Source of the DNA: Clostridiaceae bacterium UBA5444
GTDB lineage: Bacteria > Bacillota > Clostridia > Clostridiales > Oxobacteraceae
DNA: 31,250 nt
NCBI GenBank assembly: GCA_002426575.1
Contig: DIRE01000079.1
Location: 1 to 31,250 of the forward strand
Reading direction: 5' to 3'
Shown here: positions 14,717-22,216 of the stretch, piece by piece
Numbering within the stretch: position 1 is the first letter of the stretch
Layout: each line of letters begins with the position of its first letter
Made by a program: the position numbers and the translations under genes
The notes under the pieces: model-generated
Database searches by the model: none
Told to the model about the DNA's origin: nothing
Seen by the model: the letters and a program-made list of their open reading frames with translations, nothing else

Positions 14717-16207
14717 TTGGCTATACATGATGCAGATCTTATATCTATACAAGAGGCAAGGTGCCTTGCAAGGGAAGCAAAAGCTGCTCAGCAAGTTTTT
14801 GCAGGATTTACTGAAGATAAAGTAGATAGTATTTTAAAGAATATGGTAAAGGCAGCTTTGGATAATACGGAAGAGTTAGCAAGGATGGCGGTAGCTGAGA
14901 CAGGCTTTGGCAAAGTAGAGGATAAGATAATTAAAAACAAGTTTGCATCTATTAATCTTTATGAATATATAAAGGATATGAAAACTATAGGAATAATTAG
15001 GGAAGATGAAAAAAAAGGAATAATAGAAATAGCAGAACCTGTAGGTGTTCTGCTTGGAATTGTACCATCTACAAATCCTACATCAACAGCAATATATAAA
15101 TCAATAATAGCACTTAAAGCAAGAGATGGCATAGTATTTTCCCCTCATCCTTCAGCACTTAAATGTACCTATGAAGCAGCAAGGCTTATGGCAGAGGCAG
15201 CCACCGAGGCAGGGGCTCCTAAAGGATTAATTGGGTGCATAAAAAGGCCTTCAATGGAGGCAACAAGCGAACTTATGAGGATGCCAGAGATAGCCATGAT
15301 AATTGCTACAGGTGGATCTAGCATGGTTAAGGCATCCTATAGTGCAGGCAAGCCTGCTTTAGGGGTTGGGCCTGGCAATGTGCCTGCATATATAGAAAAG
15401 ACTGCAGATATAAAAGAGGCTGTAAGAGATATAATAGCCAGCAAAAGCTTTGACTATGGTACAATTTGTGCTTCTGAGCAGTCTGTAGTGGTTGATGAAT
15501 GTATAAAAGATGAGGTGGTTGAGGAGTTTAAAAAGCAGGGCGCGTATTTTATGAATGAAGGGGAAATAGAAAAACTAGGCGATGTACTCTTTACAAAGGG
15601 ACATGCCATGAATGCAGAATTTGTAGGAAGAAGCCCTAAAGAGATTGCTAAAAAAGCAGGACTTAATATACCGAATAATACATCTGTGCTTATAGGCTTT
15701 CAAGAAGGTGTGGGGAAAGACTATCCCCTCTCCTTTGAGAAGCTAACAACTGTTTTAGGTTTTTACACTGCTAAGGATTGGGTAGAAGCTTGTGATATAT
15801 GCATAAGGCTTATAAACAATGGAGGCATAGGTCATAGCCTTTCAATACACACAGAAGATAAGGACATGGTACTTAAGTTTGCAGTAAAGCCAGTTTTCAG
15901 GATACTTGTAAATACTCCTTCAAGCCTTGGAGGAGTAGGCGCAACAACAGGTCTTGCTCCTTCGTTTACATTAGGATGTGGAGCCTGGGGGGGAAGCAGT
16001 ACATCCGATAATGTAACTCCAATGCACCTTATAAATATAAAAAGAGTAGCTTATGCCATAAGGGATGTAAACAGCATAATACCTATAGATAAAATGCCAA
16101 TACCACAAAAGACTGTTACTGATGAGCAAATAGACATTATAGTAAAAAGAGTAATAAATGCTATTAGTGTTAACAAAGATAAATCAGGTGACGGATATGG
16201 AAATTGA
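14717..16207 (+). CDS. eutE: CoA-acylating acetaldehyde dehydrogenase EutE
   Basis: A 496-residue aldehyde dehydrogenase that converts acetaldehyde, CoA and NAD+ to acetyl-CoA and NADH inside the shell. The cofactor and active-site text GIVPSTNPTSTAIYKSI, ATGGSSMVKASYSAGKPALG and TICASEQSVVVDE (catalytic Cys251) is clear. TTG 14717 is the start: GGGGAGGTG lies 5 nt upstream and no in-frame ATG is near. The familiar N-terminal targeting helix of enteric EutE is not obvious; instead the C-terminus (TDEQIDIIVKRVINAISVNK) is an amphipathic helix after a proline-rich linker. It overlaps the start of pduL by 11 bases. Confidence 0.95.
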   Translation: MAIHDADLISIQEARCLAREAKAAQQVFAGFTEDKVDSILKNMVKAALDNTEELARMAVAETGFGKVEDKIIKNKFASINLYEYIKDMKTIGIIREDEKKGIIEIAEPVGVLLGIVPSTNPTSTAIYKSIIALKARDGIVFSPHPSALKCTYEAARLMAEAATEAGAPKGLIGCIKRPSMEATSELMRMPEIAMIIATGGSSMVKASYSAGKPALGVGPGNVPAYIEKTADIKEAVRDIIASKSFDYGTICASEQSVVVDECIKDEVVEEFKKQGAYFMNEGEIEKLGDVLFTKGHAMNAEFVGRSPKEIAKKAGLNIPNNTSVLIGFQEGVGKDYPLSFEKLTTVLGFYTAKDWVEACDICIRLINNGGIGHSLSIHTEDKDMVLKFAVKPVFRILVNTPSSLGGVGATTGLAPSFTLGCGAWGGSSTSDNVTPMHLINIKRVAYAIRDVNSIIPIDKMPIPQKTVTDEQIDIIVKRVINAISVNKDKSGDGYGN

Positions 16208-16835
16208 TGATGTTGTAAGAAAGGTAATATTGGCTCTAGAGAGGGATGGGTATTATGTAAAGGGGGGAAGCAGTATTCCTGTAGGTGTTTCAAATAGACA
16301 CATTCATTTATCAAAACAGCATATCGGGGAGCTATTTGGGGAGAATTATGCCCTTACAAAGATGAAAGATTTATCTCAGCCTAACCAGTATGCATGCCAA
16401 GAATGTGTGACATTAGTTGGACCTAAAGGAACCATTGAGAATATAAGGATTTTAGGGCCTGAGAGGGCAAATACACAAGTAGAAATACTTGCATCAGATT
16501 GTTTTAAAGTTGGAATAGAAGCAGCGGTAAGAGAATCAGGAAATATAAAGGATACTTCAGGGGCTGCAATTGTTGGCCCAAAGGGCTGCATACAACTTAA
16601 AGAAGGCGTAATAGTTGCAGCAAGACATATACACATGAATGTACAAGATGCTAAAAGGTTTGGATGTATGGATGGAGATTATGTAAAGGTTGAATTTGGT
16701 GGAATCAGGGGAGGGAGGTTTGATAACGTACTTGTGAGGGTATCGGATATGTATAGGTTGGACTTTCATATAGATATTGATGAGGCCAACTGCTTTGGGA
16801 TAAAAAATAAAGACCTAGTAAAAATTATAAGATAA
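16197..16835 (+). CDS. pduL: phosphate propanoyl/acetyltransferase PduL
   Basis: A 212-residue BMC phosphotransacylase that turns acetyl-CoA and phosphate into acetyl-phosphate and recycles CoA. The two half-barrel domains each carry zinc histidines: His35/His37 in VSNRHIHLS and His144/His146 in AARHIHMN. The first 17 residues (MEIDDVVRKVILALERD) are an amphipathic targeting helix. ATG 16197 has AGGTG 6 nt upstream, within the end of eutE; the longer frame starting at 16158 adds unrelated residues. It replaces the unrelated EutD (Pta-type) of enteric eut operons. Confidence 0.94.
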   Translation: MEIDDVVRKVILALERDGYYVKGGSSIPVGVSNRHIHLSKQHIGELFGENYALTKMKDLSQPNQYACQECVTLVGPKGTIENIRILGPERANTQVEILASDCFKVGIEAAVRESGNIKDTSGAAIVGPKGCIQLKEGVIVAARHIHMNVQDAKRFGCMDGDYVKVEFGGIRGGRFDNVLVRVSDMYRLDFHIDIDEANCFGIKNKDLVKIIR

Positions 16836-16849
16836 AGGGAGGATTTATA

Positions 16850-17134
16850 ATGAGTATAACTGAAGCATTAGGAATGATAGAAACTAAAGGCCTTGTTGGT
16901 TCAATAGAGGCTGCAGATGCCATGGTAAAGGCTGCAAATGTGCGTCTCATAGGAAAGGTTCATGTAGGAGGGGGTCTTGTAACTGTTATGGTAAAAGGAG
17001 ATGTTGGAGCCGTAAAAGCTGCAACTGATGCAGGCGCAGCTGCAGCCCAAAGGGTTGGAGAGCTTGTTTCTGTACATGTTATACCAAGACCACATAGCGA
17101 TGTAGAGATGATTCTGCCTAAATTGGAGGGATAG
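16850..17134 (+). CDS. eutM: major BMC hexameric shell protein EutM
   Basis: A 94-residue single BMC-domain protein, the main facet hexamer of the shell. The pattern EALGMIETKGLVGSIEAADAM, KAANVRLIGKVHVGGGL (pore loop region) and VKGDVGAVKAATDAGAAAA, ending VHVIPRPHSDVEMILP, is typical of EutM/PduA. ATG 16850 follows GGGAGG. It is the last gene of the shell/enzyme operon; a weak hairpin (GGGATAT/ATATCCC, 17159-17183) without a T run follows, so read-through toward the ABC genes is possible. Confidence 0.95.
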   Translation: MSITEALGMIETKGLVGSIEAADAMVKAANVRLIGKVHVGGGLVTVMVKGDVGAVKAATDAGAAAAQRVGELVSVHVIPRPHSDVEMILPKLEG

Positions 17135-17211
17135 GTAAAAAGTAAGAGGAATATTCTGGGGATATATGTGTGATGCATATCCCTAGGACCTTAAGGGAAT
17201 AATTAAATATG

Positions 17212-17240
17212 TTGACTTTTGATATTAGAGGATATAGAAT
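17212..17240 (+). promoter_or_regulatory. sigma-A type promoter for the ABC importer
   Basis: TTGACT (17212-17217), a 17-nt spacer and TAGAAT (17235-17240), matching consensus at 5 of 6 positions in each box. It gives the importer genes their own transcript, starting about 40 nt before the third ANTAR element. Confidence 0.7.
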
Positions 17241-17286
17241 ATTGTTAATAGTCATTAGCTACAGATATTTCAGAAAATATAATATG

Positions 17287-17328
17287 AGTGTACAATGATG
17301 TACATTGAAAATTGCAATGAAGCTTCTT
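17287..17328 (+). promoter_or_regulatory. ANTAR (EutV) antiterminator site 3, before the ABC importer
   Basis: P1 is AGTGTAC-[AATGAT]-GTACATT (17287-17306), seven pairs including one G-U. P2 is GC-[AATGAA]-GC (17314-17323), with only weak outer pairing (to 17328). Both loops have A1 and G4, and the loop-to-loop distance (22 nt) equals that of site 1. The 3' side of P2 overlaps the terminator 5' arm. A further small hairpin ATATT-[TCAGAA]-AATAT lies at 17265-17280. Confidence 0.78.
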
Positions 17329-17359
17329 GGTATTATACCTTAAGGAGCTTTTGTTTTTT
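17320..17359 (+). terminator. conditional intrinsic terminator before the ABC importer
   Basis: AGCTTCTTGGTAT (from 17321) pairs with ATACC-TT-AAGGAGCT (to 17349) with a two-base bulge and one G-U, followed by a T-rich tract (TTTGTTTTTT). The arm sequence AGCTTCTT...AAGGAGCT is shared with the terminator before eutS. Confidence 0.82.
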
Positions 17360-17423
17360 GTAAGTAGCTTATAATTTGCCATCAAAGGCATAATTATATA
17401 GAAATCTATAAGGGGGAAACTTT

Positions 17424-18536
17424 ATGTTAAAAAGAAAAGGTAGAGTCATACTAGTTATAAGTTTGATTATAACTACATTCCTAATTTCAACCCTAAGTGG
17501 ATGTGAGAAAAAGCCAAAAGACGCAGATAATAAGGGGGATGGAGAAAAGCAAACTCAAGAGGGGCCAACCAAAGAGAATGTTGCAAAAGAAGGAAAACTT
17601 GTAACATATGGTATGCCTGATGAATGGGCAAACTATGGCGAGATATTTAAAAAGTATTGTGACGAGTATGGTATAACACACCAAGATACTGATATGACAA
17701 GCGCCGAAGAACTTGCAAAGTTTAAGGCAGAGCAGAATAATCCTGTTGCAGACCTTGGTGATGTAGGTATGACATTTGGTAATGTTGCAAAATCCGAGGG
17801 GGTTGTACAGCCTTATAAAAACAAATATTGGGGTGAGGTTCCTGAGTGGGCAAAAGACCCTGATGGGTGTTGGACGGGAGCTTATACCGGTTCAATTGCA
17901 TTTCTTGTTAACAAAAAACTTGTAAAAGAGGTTCCTAAGTCTTGGGCAGATCTATTAAACCCTGATTACAAAAATGCCATAGTAACAGGTGATATGCTAA
18001 AGGCTGCTCAATCACAAAATGCATTACTTGCAGCAGCATTTGCTTTAGGCGGAGACGAAACTAACCTAAAACCTGCTATAGAATACTTTGCAAAGCTTAA
18101 AAAGATGGGAAATCTAAAAGCTATAGATAATAGAATAGGGGATTTCCAAAAGGGCGAAATACCTGTAGGAATTCTTTGGGATTTTAATGCACTTAGCTAT
18201 AAAGCAAAGATGCCAAACCCAGATGATTATGAAGTTATAATACCAAGTGATGGAACAGTTGTAAGCGCATATGTTTCAGTAATTAATAAATGGGCTCCAC
18301 ACTCTAATGCAGCAAAAGCATTCCAAGACTATGTATTTAGTGATGAAGGGCAAATACTACTTGCAAAAGGATACACAAGACCAATAAGGAAGGTAACACT
18401 TCCAGATGACATAGCTAAAGCATTGATTCCTGATGAACAATATAAGTCTGCAAAGTCTATTAAAGATTTCAGTGCCTGGGAGAAAAGCGTTAAGGAGATT
18501 CCAGATTTATGGAGAGACGAAGTTTTAGCTCAATAG
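17424..18536 (+). CDS. ABC importer substrate-binding lipoprotein (Fe3+/2-aminoethylphosphonate/polyamine-like)
   Basis: A 370-residue lipoprotein: a lysine-rich start, hydrophobic segment and lipobox LSGC with Cys27 as the lipidated residue, a charged linker, then a periplasmic-binding fold of the SBP_bac_6-like class. Text such as GYTRPIRKVTLPDD and NKWAPHSNAAKAFQDYVFSD (late lobe) is typical of iron/thiamine/2-aminoethylphosphonate/polyamine binders. ATG 17424 follows AGGGGG. Its 3' end overlaps the first permease. Because it lies behind an EutV-type RNA switch and no eutH is present, ethanolamine or a phosphorylated relative is my preferred substrate; this is inference. Confidence 0.85.
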   Translation: MLKRKGRVILVISLIITTFLISTLSGCEKKPKDADNKGDGEKQTQEGPTKENVAKEGKLVTYGMPDEWANYGEIFKKYCDEYGITHQDTDMTSAEELAKFKAEQNNPVADLGDVGMTFGNVAKSEGVVQPYKNKYWGEVPEWAKDPDGCWTGAYTGSIAFLVNKKLVKEVPKSWADLLNPDYKNAIVTGDMLKAAQSQNALLAAAFALGGDETNLKPAIEYFAKLKKMGNLKAIDNRIGDFQKGEIPVGILWDFNALSYKAKMPNPDDYEVIIPSDGTVVSAYVSVINKWAPHSNAAKAFQDYVFSDEGQILLAKGYTRPIRKVTLPDDIAKALIPDEQYKSAKSIKDFSAWEKSVKEIPDLWRDEVLAQ

Positions 18537-19375
18537 GCCAGGAAATACGAAAGAGGGGCCTTTTATGGCTCCCTTTCGTACTTTTAGTAATATTAGTACT
18601 TTTTTTTGAAATATTACCGGCACTGTTTATCCTATTTAATAGTTTTAAAAGCGATGCAGGCTTTACTATGTCAAACTATGTAACAGCATTAACTAAAAAG
18701 TATTATATTTCATCACTAAAAAACAGTATTATTGTATCTGCCGTATCTGCAGTAATAGGCCTTTTTATAGGAACATTAGCAGCACTTTGCTTAAAATCCT
18801 TAAACAAAGAAAGTGCTGAAAAAAACGTGACTATTATAAATATGACAACAAATTTTGCGGGAGTGCCTTTAGCCTTTGGATATATTATTCTTCTGGGCAC
18901 AAGTGGACTGTTTACTATATTTTTAAAACAGAATTTTGGTATTGATATATATGCCGCAGGGTTTAATCTATTTTCTTGGACGGGGATAACTTTGGTGTAT
19001 ATATATTTTCAGGTGCCTCTTGCCATAATGTTAATGTACCCAGCTGTTGACGAAATAAAGGATGATACAAAAGAAGCTGCGTACGTACTTGGTGCTAGCA
19101 GGCGAAAGTTTTGGTATAAGATTGGACTACCAGTGCTTGTGCCATCTCTTGTAGGAAGTTTTAGCATTTTATTTGCAAATGCACTTGGAGCTTATGCAAC
19201 TGCATATGCCCTTGTTAATGCGAATCATAACCTGCTCTCCATAACCATAGCAGGACTTGTATCAGGAGATATTACAATGAACCCCTCCCTAGCTAGTGCA
19301 CTTGCAGTACTTATGGGTATAGTGCTTATATTGTCTATGGTAATCAACGGAAGGATAACCAAGCGGAAATACTAG
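18509..19375 (+). CDS. ABC importer permease subunit 1
   Basis: A 288-residue inner-membrane permease with about six helices. The first is at residues 18-45 (LLWLPFVLLVILVLFFEILP). The ATPase-coupling EAA loop is DTKEAAYVLGASRRKFWYKI with the following GLPVL. It belongs to the CysTW/polyamine/2-aminoethylphosphonate permease class. ATG 18509 has AAGGAG (18492-18497) inside the end of the binding-protein gene, with which it overlaps by 28 bases, so translation is probably coupled. Confidence 0.9.
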   Translation: MERRSFSSIGQEIRKRGLLWLPFVLLVILVLFFEILPALFILFNSFKSDAGFTMSNYVTALTKKYYISSLKNSIIVSAVSAVIGLFIGTLAALCLKSLNKESAEKNVTIINMTTNFAGVPLAFGYIILLGTSGLFTIFLKQNFGIDIYAAGFNLFSWTGITLVYIYFQVPLAIMLMYPAVDEIKDDTKEAAYVLGASRRKFWYKIGLPVLVPSLVGSFSILFANALGAYATAYALVNANHNLLSITIAGLVSGDITMNPSLASALAVLMGIVLILSMVINGRITKRKY

Positions 19376-19431
19376 ACTTAAATGAAAATCAATATAAGAA
19401 CTAATATTTAATATAGTTGGAGGCGGTGTTT

Positions 19432-20235
19432 GTGAAAAAGAATGTAAAACAAAAGATTTTTTTAACACTGGTAATGATATATTTGTTCATTCCGGTAGTT
19501 GCTACCATTTTATTTTCATTAGCTACAAAATGGGATTCAACGGTTTTGCCTGAGGGGTATACTCTCAAGTGTTACGCAACCCTTTTTTCAGATCAAAGGT
19601 TTATTATGTCTCTTTTAAGAACAATAAATGTAAGTATAATAACTGCAGTTGTATCTGTGGTTATACTTGTACCTTGTATTTACATGACTGTGGTTTATTA
19701 TAAGCGTTTAGAGAAGTTATTTGAACTATTTTCAATAATACCTTTTGTGCTGCCAGGTGTAATACTTGCCGTAGGGCTTATACAACTCTACTCAAATGCT
19801 TTTATAAATATTACTGGTACTGTTTGGATACTACTTGGCTCATATTTTATTTTATGCCTGCCATATATGTATCAAACAATAAGAAACAGCTTTAGAGCTA
19901 TAGACGCTTTAAAGCTCACTGAAGCAGCATTAATACTTGGATGTAATGAATTTCAGGCATTTTTTAAGGTAGTGCTTCCTAATGTATTAAAGGGGATAAT
20001 ATCTGCAGTACTTCTTACAATATCCATACTTTTTGGAGAGTTTGTATTAGTTAATTTGCTTGTTGGAGGAAATTATGAAACAGTACAGATGTACTTGTTT
20101 AAAACCCTGTATGCTGATGGACATCTAGCTAGTGCAGTAGTTACAGTCTACCTAATGATTGTACTTATACTATCTTATATAACAATAAAACTTACAGGTA
20201 AGAAAAAAGAAACTGTGAAGGAAACGGAGGCATAG
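19432..20235 (+). CDS. ABC importer permease subunit 2
   Basis: A 267-residue permease with about six membrane helices, partner of the preceding one. The first helix is IFLTLVMIYLFIPVVATILF; the coupling loop is ALKLTEAALILGCNEFQAFF followed by KVVLPNVLKG. I chose GTG 19432 (KKNVKQK) because GGAGG lies 8 nt upstream; a TTG at 19417 would put the start inside that ribosome site. It ends 5 nt before the ATPase gene. Confidence 0.9.
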   Translation: MKKNVKQKIFLTLVMIYLFIPVVATILFSLATKWDSTVLPEGYTLKCYATLFSDQRFIMSLLRTINVSIITAVVSVVILVPCIYMTVVYYKRLEKLFELFSIIPFVLPGVILAVGLIQLYSNAFINITGTVWILLGSYFILCLPYMYQTIRNSFRAIDALKLTEAALILGCNEFQAFFKVVLPNVLKGIISAVLLTISILFGEFVLVNLLVGGNYETVQMYLFKTLYADGHLASAVVTVYLMIVLILSYITIKLTGKKKETVKETEA

Positions 20236-20240
20236 ATGCT

Positions 20241-21239
20241 ATGAGCTATATTGCTATTAATGATATAAATAAATCTTTTGGAAGTCTTAAGGCACTTTCT
20301 GATATAAATATATCTATAGAGAAAGGGCAGTTAGTGTCCTTACTTGGGCCTTCAGGTTGTGGGAAAAGTACTCTTCTTAGGATTATTGCTGGTCTTGAAA
20401 CATCAGATAGAGGGGTTATATATGTAGATGGGAAAGACATAAGCGGAATACCTGTAAATAAAAGGAACATGGGAATGGTTTTTCAGTCCTATTCCTTATT
20501 TCCCAACTTAAATGCGGAGGAGAATATTGCCTTTGGACTTAAGCTTAAGAAACTGCCAAAGGATGAAATAGATAAAAGAGTTAAGGACATTATTGAGCTT
20601 GTTGAACTTACAGGAAGAGAAAAACATTACCCTAACCAGCTTTCAGGAGGACAGCAGCAAAGGGTTGCTCTTGCAAGAGCATTAGTAGTAAACCCTGAAG
20701 TATTGCTCCTTGATGAGCCTTTAAGTGCATTAGACGCAAAGATAAGGGTAAGCTTAAGGCAAATGATAAGAGATATTCAGCAGAAACTTCATATAACAAC
20801 TATATTTGTAACTCATGATCAAGAAGAGGCCTTATCAATATCTGATGAAATATTTATAATGGAAAATGGATATATGGTACAAAAAGGGACCCCTGAAGAG
20901 ATATATTCTAACCCTAAAACTGAATTTGTAGCAGGATTTTTAGGCACGTTTAACTCCTTTGAACCAGACTTTTTAAAGGAAAAAGGCTCAGATAAAAAAA
21001 TATTTGTAAGGCCTGAGCACATAGGCATAGTTCATATAAATGACTGCAAAGATACTACTGGCCTTTATAAAGGGAAAATAAATGAACTATACTTTTTAGG
21101 GAACGTAGTAAGAATAAGCGTACTCGTAGATAACAAGGTTGTGCTTGTAGACAGCCTTAACAAAGATATAGTAAATTTAAAAAAAGGAGCAGAGGTTTAC
21201 TTAAAAATCGATAAGGATAAATATATATATATTGGATAG
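20241..21239 (+). CDS. ABC importer ATPase (PotA/FbpC-like, with TOBE domain)
   Basis: A 332-residue ATPase that powers the importer. Walker A GPSGCGKST (36-44), Q-loop VFQSYSLFPN, signature LSGGQQQR, Walker B VLLLDEPLSALD and H-loop FVTHDQEEA are intact. The C-terminal ~100 residues (KIFVRPEHIGIV, GLYKGKINELYFLGNVVRIS) are a TOBE regulatory domain as in polyamine, iron and 2-aminoethylphosphonate importers. ATG 20241 follows GGAGG by 10 nt. It closes the four-gene unit, which ends at the terminator at 21270. Confidence 0.93.
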   Translation: MSYIAINDINKSFGSLKALSDINISIEKGQLVSLLGPSGCGKSTLLRIIAGLETSDRGVIYVDGKDISGIPVNKRNMGMVFQSYSLFPNLNAEENIAFGLKLKKLPKDEIDKRVKDIIELVELTGREKHYPNQLSGGQQQRVALARALVVNPEVLLLDEPLSALDAKIRVSLRQMIRDIQQKLHITTIFVTHDQEEALSISDEIFIMENGYMVQKGTPEEIYSNPKTEFVAGFLGTFNSFEPDFLKEKGSDKKIFVRPEHIGIVHINDCKDTTGLYKGKINELYFLGNVVRISVLVDNKVVLVDSLNKDIVNLKKGAEVYLKIDKDKYIYIG

Positions 21240-21269
21240 ATTTTAATTTTGTTTTAAGCCATACTATAT

Positions 21270-21308
21270 AAAGAAGGTGCCTATAGTGCAAATTTGGGCA
21301 CCTTCTTT
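21270..21308 (+). terminator. terminator after the ABC importer
   Basis: AAAGAAGGTGCC (21270-21281) and GGCACCTTCTTT (21297-21308) are perfectly complementary around a 15-nt loop, and the 3' arm ends in T and A residues. It closes the eut/ABC transcription region. Confidence 0.8.
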
Positions 21309-21403
21309 ATTTATATTTGGTAAGTAAAGAAAATCTAAGGTAAGTCTATCTGTAACACTGTATAAGCCTTTAATTCTGCGTTTTCAAACTAAATTCGCTC
21401 CTG

Positions 21404-21432
21404 TTGATTTTAAGGACTTAATTTAGTATAAT
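21404..21432 (+). promoter_or_regulatory. promoter of the tRNA-Ser gene
   Basis: TTGATT (21404-21409), a 17-nt spacer and a perfect TATAAT (21427-21432), eight nt before the mature tRNA 5' end. The short leader is normal for tRNA genes. Confidence 0.7.
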
Positions 21433-21440
21433 AATTAAAT

Positions 21441-21529
21441 GGAGAGGTGTCCGAGCGGTTTAAGGTGGCAGTCTCGAAAACTGCTGCACCTGATGGGTGC
21501 CGGGAGTTCGAATCTCCCCCTCTCCGCCA
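21441..21529 (+). tRNA. tRNA-Ser (anticodon CGA)
   Basis: The acceptor arms GGAGAGG and CCTCTCC pair fully, G73 is the discriminator base and CCA is encoded. The anticodon stem GCAGT/ACTGC holds loop CTCGAAA, giving anticodon CGA (codon UCG). A long variable arm follows (GCACCTGATGGGTGC), and the T arm GGGAG-TTCGAAT-CTCCC is intact. Length 89 nt and the long variable arm identify a class II serine tRNA. It marks the border between the eut region and the mosaic region that follows. Confidence 0.97.
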
Positions 21530-21541
21530 TGAGCTTTAAAT

Positions 21542-22216
21542 TCACTTACAAAGTTCAAGTCTACTAAATTTATCTAAATTGATTATGCGATTGCAAGCAT
21601 TTGCTATGTATGGATCATGTGATACAATCACTATTGTTTTTCCTTCTTTGTTTAATTTGCGCAATATATCTATCATAGCATCCCTATTCTGAACATCTAA
21701 AGAACCAGTTGGCTCGTCTGCCAATATAAGATCACAATCTTTTAACAGTATTCGGGCTAAGGCTACACGTTGCTGCTCACCGCCAGAGAGCTTATATATC
21801 TTCTCGTTTAATGAAACATCCAAATGTAGTTCTTCTAAAACATCTTGTTTCCTTTGGTGCCATTTGCTTTTTGATAACTTAGAATTAATATGTGCTATAT
21901 CTAAATTATAATCAACTGTTTTATCGTCAATCAGTGCGAAATTCTGAAACAAAAAGCCTATTTTATTCCTTAATATAGTCTTGGCAATTTTAGAATTTGG
22001 TTTTATATCTTTGTATTGAAAAAGATTAATCACTCCTGAATCAGGGGTTTCCAACAATCCCATCATATAAAGCAAAGTTGATTTTCCTGCACCGCTTTTT
22101 CCAGTAATGCATACAAGTTCATTATCCTCTATACTAAGATTAAAGTTTTTTATTACAGATTTTTTTCCATAAGATTTAGTAACATTGATTAACTGGCAAG
22201 TTTCTATTTTAGACAC
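21542..22216 (-). CDS. ABC transporter ATPase, lactococcin-972/bacteriocin-export type
   Basis: A 224-residue ATPase with Walker A GKSGAGKST, Q-loop FLFQNFALID, signature LSGGEQQRVALAR, Walker B LILADEPTGSLD and H-loop VSHD. The family is the LolD/MacB-like group; the pairing with the large membrane protein behind it points to putative bacteriocin exporters. The start is GTG 22216 with GGGAGGT upstream, inside the end of the permease gene (8-base overlap). It ends only 12 bases from the tRNA on the other strand. Strongly AT-rich, unlike the eut genes. Confidence 0.85.
   Translation of the reverse strand: MSKIETCQLINVTKSYGKKSVIKNFNLSIEDNELVCITGKSGAGKSTLLYMMGLLETPDSGVINLFQYKDIKPNSKIAKTILRNKIGFLFQNFALIDDKTVDYNLDIAHINSKLSKSKWHQRKQDVLEELHLDVSLNEKIYKLSGGEQQRVALARILLKDCDLILADEPTGSLDVQNRDAMIDILRKLNKEGKTIVIVSHDPYIANACNRIINLDKFSRLELCK

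Noticed and set aside
17159..17183. Terminator after eutM (GGGATAT/ATATCCC)
   Set aside because: The stem has seven pairs with a long loop and no T run follows.
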